This document shows, one piece after another, positions 32,697 to 40,778 of a stretch of 64,000 nucleotides of DNA. Position 1 is the stretch's first letter, and each line of letters starts with the position of its first letter. The notes under the pieces are model-generated. The model saw nothing but the letters and a program-made list of their open reading frames with translations, did not search any database and was not told where the DNA came from. Position numbers and translations under genes: made by a program. Where the stretch lies: NCBI GenBank assembly GCA_903870275.1, contig CAIQCK010000055.1, positions 52,369 through 116,368 on the forward strand. Direction: 5' to 3'. Origin of the DNA: an uncultured bacterium (GTDB lineage: Bacteria > Verrucomicrobiota > Verrucomicrobiia > CAIQCK01).

Positions 32697-33410
32697 CTAT
32701 CGGCTGCCCGACTTGAACAACGCCTTGATCTCATCCTCCGAAAGCGCACGGTCGTAAATTCGCAGGTCGTCGATCGCGCCCTTGAATCGCTGGCCGATGG
32801 TCACATCCAGTTTGTCGCCGGTCTCAACCGGCCAGAGGTCGAGCATGCCGATGTCGTGAATCTCCGCCGGCTCGCCGTCCTTGTAGAGCTTGGCATTGTC
32901 GTGAAGGTTCGGCGGCGAAGCTTCCAGCACCACCGCCGCGACGTGATGCCACTTGTCGTCGCTGATCGAGTCCTTCATGTAGAGGTAGCCGCCCTTCGGC
33001 GTCACGCCCATGCGGCCGCGGATGAAGCCGAGCGTCCACATTTTGCCGTGATCGTTCAGGCCCCACGAAACCACCTCGCCCGTCGTGGCCGGCGTTTTGA
33101 TCCAAACCGCAAGGGTGCGCGGTTGCGTCCCGGTCACGCCTTTGTAGCCGGCGATCCGAATGCAGTTCTTGGCGCCGTCCAACTGGATGGCCTTTCCGAT
33201 CTGGCCGGGGACCGACTGTTTGTCAAAAGTCAGGTCGCCTTCGAGGACGCCGTTATGTCCTCCCTTGGATGAGTCTGCCGCGCTTGTGCCGGAGGTCTCA
33301 TCGAACTTCCACCGGCCGACCAGATGCGGATCGTTATCGGCGGCGATTGCGTGATGCAGACAGCCCGCCAGCAAAACACCTGATAGAACCAACAGTCGAA
33401 TGCCACTCAT
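32697..33410 (-). CDS. LamG-like (concanavalin A-like lectin) lipoprotein
   Basis: 237 residues from ATG 33410; a GTG at 33428 with aggcga upstream is an alternative giving 243. The N terminus ends in LLAGC, a lipobox, so it is probably a lipoprotein. The rest is one LamG jelly roll: VGRWKFDETSGTSAADSSKGGHNG, AIQLDGAKNCIRIAG, LAVWIKTPATTGEVVSWG, KWHHVAAVV and FKGAIDDLRIYDRALSEDEIKALF. It is likely a surface carbohydrate- or calcium-binding module. It lies 30 bp after the HEAT-repeat gene and 35 bp before the AKR gene, all on the minus strand, suggesting one operon from 38287 down to 30176. Confidence 0.85.
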   Translation of the reverse strand: MSGIRLLVLSGVLLAGCLHHAIAADNDPHLVGRWKFDETSGTSAADSSKGGHNGVLEGDLTFDKQSVPGQIGKAIQLDGAKNCIRIAGYKGVTGTQPRTLAVWIKTPATTGEVVSWGLNDHGKMWTLGFIRGRMGVTPKGGYLYMKDSISDDKWHHVAAVVLEASPPNLHDNAKLYKDGEPAEIHDIGMLDLWPVETGDKLDVTIGQRFKGAIDDLRIYDRALSEDEIKALFKSGSR

Positions 33411-33440
33411 AAAGCCTGGTTTCGCCACTTCAATCGCCTG

Positions 33441-35456
33441 CTACTTCTTCGCCGGTTTCTGGGTCTTCGGCGGCGGTTGCAGGCGTTGCAGGGCAGCACG
33501 GGCCGCTTCCGGATTCTGTGCTTTGATGGCCGCGGCGATTTTCCTGACGGCCAGTTCCGCTTCGGCTCGAACGCCCGGATTGGACAGCAGCGGGAACACG
33601 AGCGGCAGCGCATCCGGATGCGCAACGCCCGCCAGCGGGGCGAGAACCACCTTGACGTCGTCCGCGTTGCGCGCGACCCCCATCAACTGGCGGTAACGCT
33701 CGATCAACGCCGCGTCCGGCTTCGCGTTCATTTCGCCCGCCATGCGCGTCAGTCCGCGCAACGCCAGCGCGCGCAGCGTGGTGCTGTCCGACTTGCGGCA
33801 AACCGTCATCAACGGATCCCACACGGTGGCATTGGGCCACGCCGCCAGCGCGCGGATTGCCGCCTCGCGAATGGCCGGGTCGTTGTCCGCGCCGGCCTTT
33901 TTCAGCGTGTCCAGCGCCTTTGTGTCTCCCGCGTTTGGCAACAGGCTCAGCAGTGAGCAGCGCCCCTCGGTGTTGGAACACTTCGCCATTCTCGCCATAA
34001 TGAGTTCGGTTCGCTGCGCCGGGTCCGTGATCTTCTGCATGGCGCGCGCCGCGGCACTCTCAGCGTCGGAGCGGGCGTCGGCGGCCCTCACACCCACCAG
34101 TCGTTCAAGCACGGCCGGGAGGTCGTCGGCTGCTGCGAGTTTTCCGATCGCCTGAAACGCCGCCTGCGCCGTCGCCGTGTCCGCACTGCTGGCTTCCTCC
34201 AGCAGCGCCGGCACCGCCACGTGGGCGCCACGCCGCGACAGCACGGTGAAGAGGCGCGCCTTCGCGTCGGCCGGAGATGTTTCCAATTCGGCGACGAGCG
34301 CTTTGTCGGTGGCCGCGCCGCCGTGCAAACCGACGAGGGCGGCCTCGATGTCCTGAAGCTCCTCAGGTGATTTGTCGCCCTTCATGGCCTTCACCAGCAG
34401 TGGAACGACCGAAGCGCTTTCCTGCCGGCCGACCGCGACGATGGCCGCGCGACGCACGGCGGCGTCGGTGGAGGAAACCTGCGCGCGGATGGCGGAGCGC
34501 GCAGCGTCATCGCTGTGGCCCGCGAGCGCCTCGATCATAAACACCTGCTCGCACGGCTGGAGTTTCGGAAGTTCCACGGCGAACTTTTTGGCGGCGCCGC
34601 GGGATTTCAATGAGCCGATGGCGGCAATCGCCACCGGTTTCAGCAGGGCGTCGGAGCCGTGGATCGCCGTGAGGATGCGTTCCTCGCCGCCGTCCTTGTC
34701 GAGCCGCAGCAGCGCGCCGAACGCGCCGCGGCGGACGTTGGCTGGCTGCGACGGCTGGAACAGTTCTTCGCAAATCGTCGTCGCGCCCTTGTTGTCGCCA
34801 TCGGCGGCGAGTTTCTCCGCGATGCGCAGCGACGCGTCGGCCACGACGCGGGCGACAGCCGGCTTCGCTTCCTTGCGCAACGCGGCGATGGTCTTGCAGG
34901 CCGGTTCGCTGGCGATCTTGCCGAGCGCGAGAATGGCGGCGCTGGCGGCCAACGCGTCGGTGTCGCAGGCCATCTCCGAGAGCGGCTTCACGGCTTCCGC
35001 GTCGCGGCGGTTGCCGAGCGTGGTGACGATTTGCAGACGCGCCCTGCCGCGCGCGGAGGCGAGAGCGTCGCGAAGCATGCCGTTGGCTTTGGCCGACGGA
35101 TGCACGCCGAGCGCGAGACAGGCGATGCCGACGGTCTCCTCGTTCTTCAGCAGTCCGGCGAGTGCCGGCAGCGAGGCGTCGGTGCCGATGACGGCGAGTT
35201 GCTGGCAGGCGAACCGGCGCGCCTCGAAGGTGGCGTCCGGCGCGAGCAGCTTGATCATCGCGCCTTCGAGTTCGGCGCGCAATTCGGGCTTTTCGGCGCA
35301 GTCGCGCAGGAGTTGCTCGAACTTCCGCAGCGGCTCAACGCTCTGGCCGGATTCATATTTCGCGGTGTCCGCGATGAGTTGGGACATGTCGGCGGCTTGC
35401 AGCGGCAGCGCAAGCGCGACGGCGAGGGCGGCGAGGATGGCGAGTGTTTGTTTCAT
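33441..35456 (-). CDS. Exported HEAT-repeat protein
   Basis: 671 residues from ATG 35456, with aaaggaaaa just upstream; the frame opens earlier at 35570. Signal peptide LAILAALAVALALPLQAAD. About a dozen HEAT-like helix pairs of 30-37 residues, e.g. SLPALAGLLKNEETVGIACLALG, VKPLSEMACDTDALAASAAILALGKI, AVPALLEEASSADTATAQAAFQAIGKLA and NDPAIREAAIRALAAWPNA. These solenoids bind proteins; in PVC bacteria they often accompany exported oxidoreductases and cytochromes. No catalytic domain is seen. It sits 29 bp downstream of a Gfo/Idh gene and upstream of the LamG lipoprotein. Confidence 0.85.
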   Translation of the reverse strand: MKQTLAILAALAVALALPLQAADMSQLIADTAKYESGQSVEPLRKFEQLLRDCAEKPELRAELEGAMIKLLAPDATFEARRFACQQLAVIGTDASLPALAGLLKNEETVGIACLALGVHPSAKANGMLRDALASARGRARLQIVTTLGNRRDAEAVKPLSEMACDTDALAASAAILALGKIASEPACKTIAALRKEAKPAVARVVADASLRIAEKLAADGDNKGATTICEELFQPSQPANVRRGAFGALLRLDKDGGEERILTAIHGSDALLKPVAIAAIGSLKSRGAAKKFAVELPKLQPCEQVFMIEALAGHSDDAARSAIRAQVSSTDAAVRRAAIVAVGRQESASVVPLLVKAMKGDKSPEELQDIEAALVGLHGGAATDKALVAELETSPADAKARLFTVLSRRGAHVAVPALLEEASSADTATAQAAFQAIGKLAAADDLPAVLERLVGVRAADARSDAESAAARAMQKITDPAQRTELIMARMAKCSNTEGRCSLLSLLPNAGDTKALDTLKKAGADNDPAIREAAIRALAAWPNATVWDPLMTVCRKSDSTTLRALALRGLTRMAGEMNAKPDAALIERYRQLMGVARNADDVKVVLAPLAGVAHPDALPLVFPLLSNPGVRAEAELAVRKIAAAIKAQNPEAARAALQRLQPPPKTQKPAKK

Positions 35457-35485
35457 GATGTTTTCCTTTCCAAAATGTTGAGCAG

Positions 35486-36805
35486 CTAGACCAACCACGG
35501 CATGCGCGGTTCGCGGTGGCGCATGCGGTTGGCTTCTTCGCAATCGAAACTCTCCTTCACGGGGTCCCATTGCAGTTTCCGGCCAAGGCGCAGGCCGATA
35601 TTCATCGCCTGGCAGATCGTCTGCGAGCGATGCGCCGCCTCCGGGTGGCAGATGGTTGGGCGGCGGCTGCGGATGGAATCGAGCAGGTTACGGACGTGGT
35701 CGCCGGCGTTGGACCAACTGATGCCGGCCTTGCCGCGCAGGTTGAGAATGGACTTCGGCTCGGCAGTGACCTCGTTGGTCTCGTCGTCCACCTGGATCCA
35801 GCCTTCGTCGCCGATGTAGCGAATGTAGCGGTCTTTGAAATCCTTCCGCGAATACATGACGCACTTGATGCCGTCGGCGTAGCGGCAGTGGACCTCCGCC
35901 GTGACGGGCGTCTCGCTCATGTATTTCACCGGGTCGGGCCAGGTGCACTGTCCCTCAAACTCCACCGGGCCGGTGTGGTCGTGGCCGAGCGTCCATTGCA
36001 TCTGGTCAACGTAATGGCAGCCCATGCCGATGATCGGGCCTTCGCCGGTGTCCCAGAAGTAATTCCAGCCGTTGACGCGCCCCGGCACGAACGGCCGCCA
36101 CTGCACGGGGCCGAGCCATGTGTTGTAATCCCAGCCCGCCGGAACCGGCGCGGCTTTGTCATGCGGAACGGTCGGGCCGGTCCAAACTTGAATTTCCACC
36201 GTGTGCAGGCGGCCGATCCGGCCTTGACGCACCATTTCGTGTGCGAAGCGATACGACGCGGTCGAGCGCCGTTGCGTGCCACCTTGGTAGATCGTGCCGA
36301 AATGACGGCAGGTCTCGACGAGCTTGCGGCCTTCGCTGATGCACATGGAGATCGGCTTCTCGCAATACATGTCCTTGCCGGCGCGCGCCGCGTAGATCGA
36401 TGCCGTCGTGTGCCAGCGGTCGCCGGTGGCAATGAACACGGCGTCAACGTCCTTCTGCGCCAGCAGTTCTCGGAAGTCCGGATACATCCGGCAATCGGCG
36501 TTGCCGTAATGCTTGTCGATCATCTCCTTGGCCGATTTCATCCGGTCCTCGCGGCAGTCGCTCACCGCGGTGAAGAGGATGTCGGGCTGCGCGAGGAAAT
36601 TCGGCATGACGTAGCGCGCGCGGCCGCCGATGCCGATGTTGGCGAAGACGATGCGGTTGCTGGGCGCGACGGCGCCGTCGAGACCCAGCACGGAGGCGGG
36701 CAGAATCGTCGGCACGGCCAGCGCGGTCGAAACGCGCTTGAGAAACTGGCGGCGGCTCAGTTTCGTTTCTGCTTTGGAATCCAAATTCGGTGTGTGCGGT
36801 GTCAT
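35486..36805 (-). CDS. Tat-exported Gfo/Idh/MocA-family oxidoreductase (tandem copy 1)
   Basis: 439 residues from ATG 36805, chosen because ggaga lies seven bases upstream; earlier ATG/GTG codons are in frame. Tat signal KLSRRQFLKRVSTALAVP. Rossmann start VFANIGIGGRARYV, DVDAVFIATGDRWH, then YCEKPISMCISEG with the family EKP lysine. Strongly similar along its whole length to the next upstream gene (shared GLDGAVAPSNRIV, RDFRELLAQKDVDAV-like, YQGGTQRRSTASYRFA/YQAGTQRRSTASYRFA, PAGWDYNTWLGP/PAGWDYDMWLGP), so the pair arose by tandem duplication. Sugar or polyol oxidoreductase in the periplasm; substrate unknown. Confidence 0.9.
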   Translation of the reverse strand: MTPHTPNLDSKAETKLSRRQFLKRVSTALAVPTILPASVLGLDGAVAPSNRIVFANIGIGGRARYVMPNFLAQPDILFTAVSDCREDRMKSAKEMIDKHYGNADCRMYPDFRELLAQKDVDAVFIATGDRWHTTASIYAARAGKDMYCEKPISMCISEGRKLVETCRHFGTIYQGGTQRRSTASYRFAHEMVRQGRIGRLHTVEIQVWTGPTVPHDKAAPVPAGWDYNTWLGPVQWRPFVPGRVNGWNYFWDTGEGPIIGMGCHYVDQMQWTLGHDHTGPVEFEGQCTWPDPVKYMSETPVTAEVHCRYADGIKCVMYSRKDFKDRYIRYIGDEGWIQVDDETNEVTAEPKSILNLRGKAGISWSNAGDHVRNLLDSIRSRRPTICHPEAAHRSQTICQAMNIGLRLGRKLQWDPVKESFDCEEANRMRHREPRMPWLV

Positions 36806-36979
36806 GTCGTGTTCTCCGTGAAGGTTCATCGCGCTCACGCTATCGGGTCCGGCGCGCACGACAAGCGCGCCCTTTTACAAAAATACGCATTTCTTTTACA
36901 GAATCTTCCGGCGGCCCGCCGCGCCTTGGCTCTTTCACTGACTTCGTTTGGCAACGTCCTTCCATTTTTGTCAGAGGCC

Positions 36980-38287
36980 TCACACACACCAGGGCGCCCG
37001 CGGCTCGCGCCACATCATCTGGTTGGCGTCTTCATCGTTGAACTTCTCCGTGGCCGGATTCCATTTCAACTTCCGGTTGAGTCGGGCGCTGATGGTCATC
37101 GCTTCGACGACGCTCTGCGCGCGATGGCCGACTTCGGGATGGCAATCCGGTTGACGGCGGCTGCGGATGGAGGCCAGGAAGTTGCCGATGTGGCCGCCCG
37201 CGTTGGACCAACTCGCGCCACCGGCTTTCTTGAGGTTCAAAATGGATTTCGGTTCGGCGGTGACGGCGTCGGTGTCGTCGTCCACCTGTATCCAGCCCTC
37301 GTCGCCGATGTAACGGATGTAACGGTCCTTGAACGCGCCGCGCTGGTAGATGACGCCCTGGATGCCGTTGGCGTAACGGCAGCGGAACGTGCCGGAGATG
37401 GCCGTCTCGCTCATGAACTTCACCGGGTCGGGCCAGACGATGTCGCTGGTTTCAAACTCCACCGGCCCGGTGTTGTCGGTGCCGAGCACCCACTGCATCT
37501 GGTCGGTGTAGTGCGTGCCCATGTCGGTGTGCATGCCCTCGCCGGTGTCCCAGAAACACATCCAGCCGTGGCCTTGGACGCGGCCGGGAACGTAGGGACG
37601 CCACGGCACCGGCCCCAGCCACATGTCGTAGTCCCAGCCCGCCGGCACCGGCTCCGGTTTCTGATGCGGCACCGTCGCGCCGCACCAGACCTGGCTCTCG
37701 ACGGTGTGAACACGGCCGATTTTTCCCTGGAGCACCATGTCGCGCGCGAACCGATACGACGCCGTGGAGCGGCGTTGCGTGCCGGCTTGATAGATCGTGC
37801 CGAGTTGGCGGCAGGTCTCGACGAGCTGGCGGCCCTCGCCGATGGTGAGGCTGATCGGCTTCTCGCAATAGATGTCCTTGCCGGCGTGCGCGGCGAACAT
37901 CGAGGCCATCGAGTGCCAGCGGTTGCCGGTGGCGATATAGACCGCATCCACGTCCTTCTGCGCGAGCAGTTCGCGGAAGTCCGGGTAGGCGCGGCAGTCT
38001 TTCGTGCCGTAATGCTCGTCAATCAACACCTTGGCCGATGCGAGCCGCTCGGCGCGGCAGTCGCTGACGGCGACCCACTGGATTTCGGCGAACGAGAGGA
38101 AGTTTGGCAGAATGTATCGGGCGCGGTTGCCGATGCCGATGCCGCCCAAAACGATGCGGTTGCTCGGCGCGACGGCCCCGTCGAGGCCGAGCACGCGGCC
38201 CGGCAGGATCAACGGCGCGGTGGCGAGGGCGGCGGCGCGTTGGAGAAACTGGCGTCGGGTGACGCAGGACGATTTCGTTGGCTTCAT
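36980..38287 (-). CDS. Tat-exported Gfo/Idh/MocA-family oxidoreductase (tandem copy 2)
   Basis: 435 residues. Tat signal CVTRRQFLQRAAALATAPLIL. Cofactor segment VLGGIGIGNRARYIL, DAVYIATGNRWHSM and YCEKPISLTIGEG with the conserved lysine. The closing segment SIRSRRQPDCHPEVGHRAQSVV matches copy 1. The two copies are separated by 174 bp, in which no promoter is obvious, and may be transcribed together. A diverged pair usually implies two related substrates or subunits of a hetero-oligomer. This is the first gene of the minus-strand run ending at 30176. Confidence 0.9.
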   Translation of the reverse strand: MKPTKSSCVTRRQFLQRAAALATAPLILPGRVLGLDGAVAPSNRIVLGGIGIGNRARYILPNFLSFAEIQWVAVSDCRAERLASAKVLIDEHYGTKDCRAYPDFRELLAQKDVDAVYIATGNRWHSMASMFAAHAGKDIYCEKPISLTIGEGRQLVETCRQLGTIYQAGTQRRSTASYRFARDMVLQGKIGRVHTVESQVWCGATVPHQKPEPVPAGWDYDMWLGPVPWRPYVPGRVQGHGWMCFWDTGEGMHTDMGTHYTDQMQWVLGTDNTGPVEFETSDIVWPDPVKFMSETAISGTFRCRYANGIQGVIYQRGAFKDRYIRYIGDEGWIQVDDDTDAVTAEPKSILNLKKAGGASWSNAGGHIGNFLASIRSRRQPDCHPEVGHRAQSVVEAMTISARLNRKLKWNPATEKFNDEDANQMMWREPRAPWCV

Positions 38288-38576
38288 AAAAATCTCATCA
38301 ATGCACGAGCAACTCCATCTTCGCGGCCATAATCTTCACGAAACCGCCGGTTGTAAAGAAATTCGTGACGAGCGAAGCCGCCGCCCGGGTGTTTCAGGTG
38401 CTTTGCAGCCGCCGAAGCGAGGTGGTGGAAAGGTTGCGACTGGAAAAGCGTCCGCGCCGGCGGCTCTGGCGTGGTTGATTCGACAAAGCGCGAGGCGGAG
38501 TTTAGCGTTACCCATCGCTGACGGACAGCGATCATGCGCGGCAACATTCAACGCCGCGTTGAAAGGGGAGAGATAT

Positions 38577-38957
38577 ATGAATAAAGCAGAGGTCAAACAT
38601 TTCACGGAACCGGAAGAGGTCCGGGAATTTCCCAAGGGTCGGGTGGAACTCGCCAAAATCGGCGACATGACCGTGGGTCGCGTGACCTTGAAGCCCGGTT
38701 GGCGCTGGTCCACATGCGTGCGGCCGATTGCCAAGACCAAGAGTTGCGAGGCGGCGCACGCGCATTATCAGATCGCCGGCGTGTTGCGGGTCCGCATGGA
38801 CGACGGCACGGAGTTCGATCTCAAGCCGGGCGACGTGGCGAACATACCGCCCGGCCACGATGCGTGGGTTGTTGGCGACGAACCGGTGATCGCGCTGGAT
38901 TTCCAAGGCATGGCTGAATACGCCAAGCGGGCCGAGCAGAAACTCAAGGCCGCATGA
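38577..38957 (+). CDS. Small cupin-domain protein
   Basis: 126 residues from ATG 38577, preceded by aaagggga; the frame opens at 38031 but upstream is antisense to an oxidoreductase. A single cupin barrel: GRVTLKPGWRWSTCVRPI, metal-type region CEAAHAHYQIAGVLRVRMDDG with His60 and His62, then LKPGDVANIPPGHDAWVVGDEP. The length and lack of other domains fit a stand-alone cupin (sugar isomerase, ligand sensor or storage-type); the exact role cannot be told. Transcribed away from the Gfo/Idh pair and convergent with the TadZ-like gene. Confidence 0.82.
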   Translation: MNKAEVKHFTEPEEVREFPKGRVELAKIGDMTVGRVTLKPGWRWSTCVRPIAKTKSCEAAHAHYQIAGVLRVRMDDGTEFDLKPGDVANIPPGHDAWVVGDEPVIALDFQGMAEYAKRAEQKLKAA

Positions 38958-39009
38958 GTTTTTCATCCAACCGGTGAGCCCATAAACAGCCGTTGCCCTT
39001 TGGCGGATG

Positions 39010-40305
39010 TTATTTTATGCCCAGCGTGATTGCCTTGTAAGCATTATAACAAATGCCGTGCCCCAGCTCGTTTTTTTCCCGTGCCGGCTGCAGCCGCTGG
39101 AGCAATCCTCCCACGGACAGTCCTTTGCCAACCTCAACACCGACTTTTGCAGCCAGTTTGTTGACGGCCAGGGAAATGGGGGCGTTGGGATGCGTCAGCA
39201 CAAAGGGCTGACCCAGGTTGACGGAAGCGAGCACCACCGGTCCTCCATGTGGCAGACGCGCAGCGACCGTCGCTTCGAGAATGGTTTCGGCTTGCGCCGT
39301 AAGGATGGATTTTGAATCGGGCTGAATATCGTTGAGCACAATTTGGATTTTCTCGCGTGGGAAATTCGCCTCCAGCAACTGATCCAGGTAAAGCCGGGCG
39401 GCACGCAACCGCGGCAAATCCATGCCAACGACCATCAGAATGGTATCGCAGAAATCCAGCACGACATTGCTGACCTCGGCGCCCGTCACGCCAACGTCCA
39501 CGACGCTGTATTTGAACCGGCTTCGCAACACGGCCAGGGCGGAAACAATGATGCCGCGCGTCAGTTCCTGCCCGCCATCAGACTCGGAAGATGAGGCGGA
39601 CAGCAGTGTGACGCCGCTGTCATGGTTTTCCAGCAACGATTCGATCATCTCGCGATCCACGCCGCCGGCGGAGGCTGTGATGTCCGCCAAGATGCGCTGC
39701 GGGCGGATGTCGAGGAAAGTGGCGGCGTCGCTGGCGCGAACATTGAAATCAGCCAGCACGACATTGTTGCTGCCAGGGCTGACTCTCTCGGTCGCTTTGG
39801 CGATGGCGCAACTGAGGTTGACGGCCACCATCGTGCGGCCGCAACCGCCGCGCGCCCCGGTGACGACAATGATCCTGCGTTTCTCTTCGTTGGAAGCCGC
39901 CGCATCGTTTTGGCGCTGACTGGTTTTTCCGTCGAACGCGTTTCGGATCGCCTCCATCGTCCGGTCTTTTTGAAGCGGCGCCATCAGCAGTTCGCCTACA
40001 CCGGCGGCCATCATGCGGCGGTAGAGGTTCTCATCCATCGCCTGCGCCATCACCAGCAGCGTAGCGGAGTTGAGATTCTGCAACGCGAGTTGTTCACAGA
40101 CCTCGATGCCCGACGTTGGCTTCAGGCCGCTGTGAACGAGGATCACATCCGGGTGTTTGATCAGCGCCAGACTCATGCACTCATCGGCGTTGATGGCACG
40201 GCCCACCACCTGATAGGTCGAGTCGCCTGCCAGGAATGAAGAAATCCTGTCACAGACAGTGCCTTCGCTGTCTGCAATTAAGAGCTTGATCGCCTTGGTT
40301 GCCAC
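39010..40305 (-). CDS. TadZ/CpaE-like ATPase with pseudo-receiver domain
   Basis: 431 residues from GTG 40305, where aaaagga lies just upstream; a TTG at 40341 is in frame but lacks a site. Residues 4-125 form a receiver-like fold in which the phospho-acceptor position reads VHSGLK (no Asp at about 58), so it is not phosphorylated in the usual way. Residues 145-400 form a MinD/ParA-type ATPase with a deviant P-loop GARGGCGRTM (150-159) in which both usual lysines are arginine. CpaE/TadZ proteins place tight-adherence (Tad) pilus machinery at the cell pole. No other tad gene lies in the window, so this is an orphan. Confidence 0.82.
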   Translation of the reverse strand: MATKAIKLLIADSEGTVCDRISSFLAGDSTYQVVGRAINADECMSLALIKHPDVILVHSGLKPTSGIEVCEQLALQNLNSATLLVMAQAMDENLYRRMMAAGVGELLMAPLQKDRTMEAIRNAFDGKTSQRQNDAAASNEEKRRIIVVTGARGGCGRTMVAVNLSCAIAKATERVSPGSNNVVLADFNVRASDAATFLDIRPQRILADITASAGGVDREMIESLLENHDSGVTLLSASSSESDGGQELTRGIIVSALAVLRSRFKYSVVDVGVTGAEVSNVVLDFCDTILMVVGMDLPRLRAARLYLDQLLEANFPREKIQIVLNDIQPDSKSILTAQAETILEATVAARLPHGGPVVLASVNLGQPFVLTHPNAPISLAVNKLAAKVGVEVGKGLSVGGLLQRLQPAREKNELGHGICYNAYKAITLGIK

Positions 40306-40778
40306 GTTTCCTTTTTTTTCGTTATCCAGAACTATGAACAACTGCTCCCACCGGCAAAGTTCACTTCATGTCAGCACGATGGCCTGTCGGTCGAACCAAC
40401 CAAGGCCGTATTTCAACGGATATCGGCACTTGGCCGCTTGCGTCACAAAGCCGTTCTCAATGGGTGTATCAACTGCTTTAGCGCAGGCGCTGTGCCAACG
40501 GTTGGAAAAGGATGGAGAGAACGCTGAGAAGCCCCCGGTTTTCAGGGGGTTCTGAGTGGAGAACGGGAATCGGGCTCAATGAACTGTTCGAAGCGTCGGG
40601 CATTTCATGCAATCTGATCGTGCATTGCCATTGCAAATGCGATGCGCCGAGGATGAACCGATCACACCATGCTCATCTCTTCGATCGGCAAGACATCAAG
40701 CCGGAATGAGTTTCAAGACCGCCACACAACCGGCGTTTGCGGCCACCACAGCATTGCTGCCTGCGCATGGAGGTCGGG
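40306..40778. other. 473-bp intergenic region
   Basis: No gene supported. It holds a cccccggttttcaggggg hairpin at 40532-40549, like the elements at 29249-29320. The remaining sequence has only short frames without ribosome sites. Both flanking genes are on the minus strand. Confidence 0.6.

Noticed and set aside
35516..38332. 938-codon plus-strand frame
   Set aside because: Antisense to the two Gfo/Idh genes; its composition is the usual shadow of GC-rich coding DNA.
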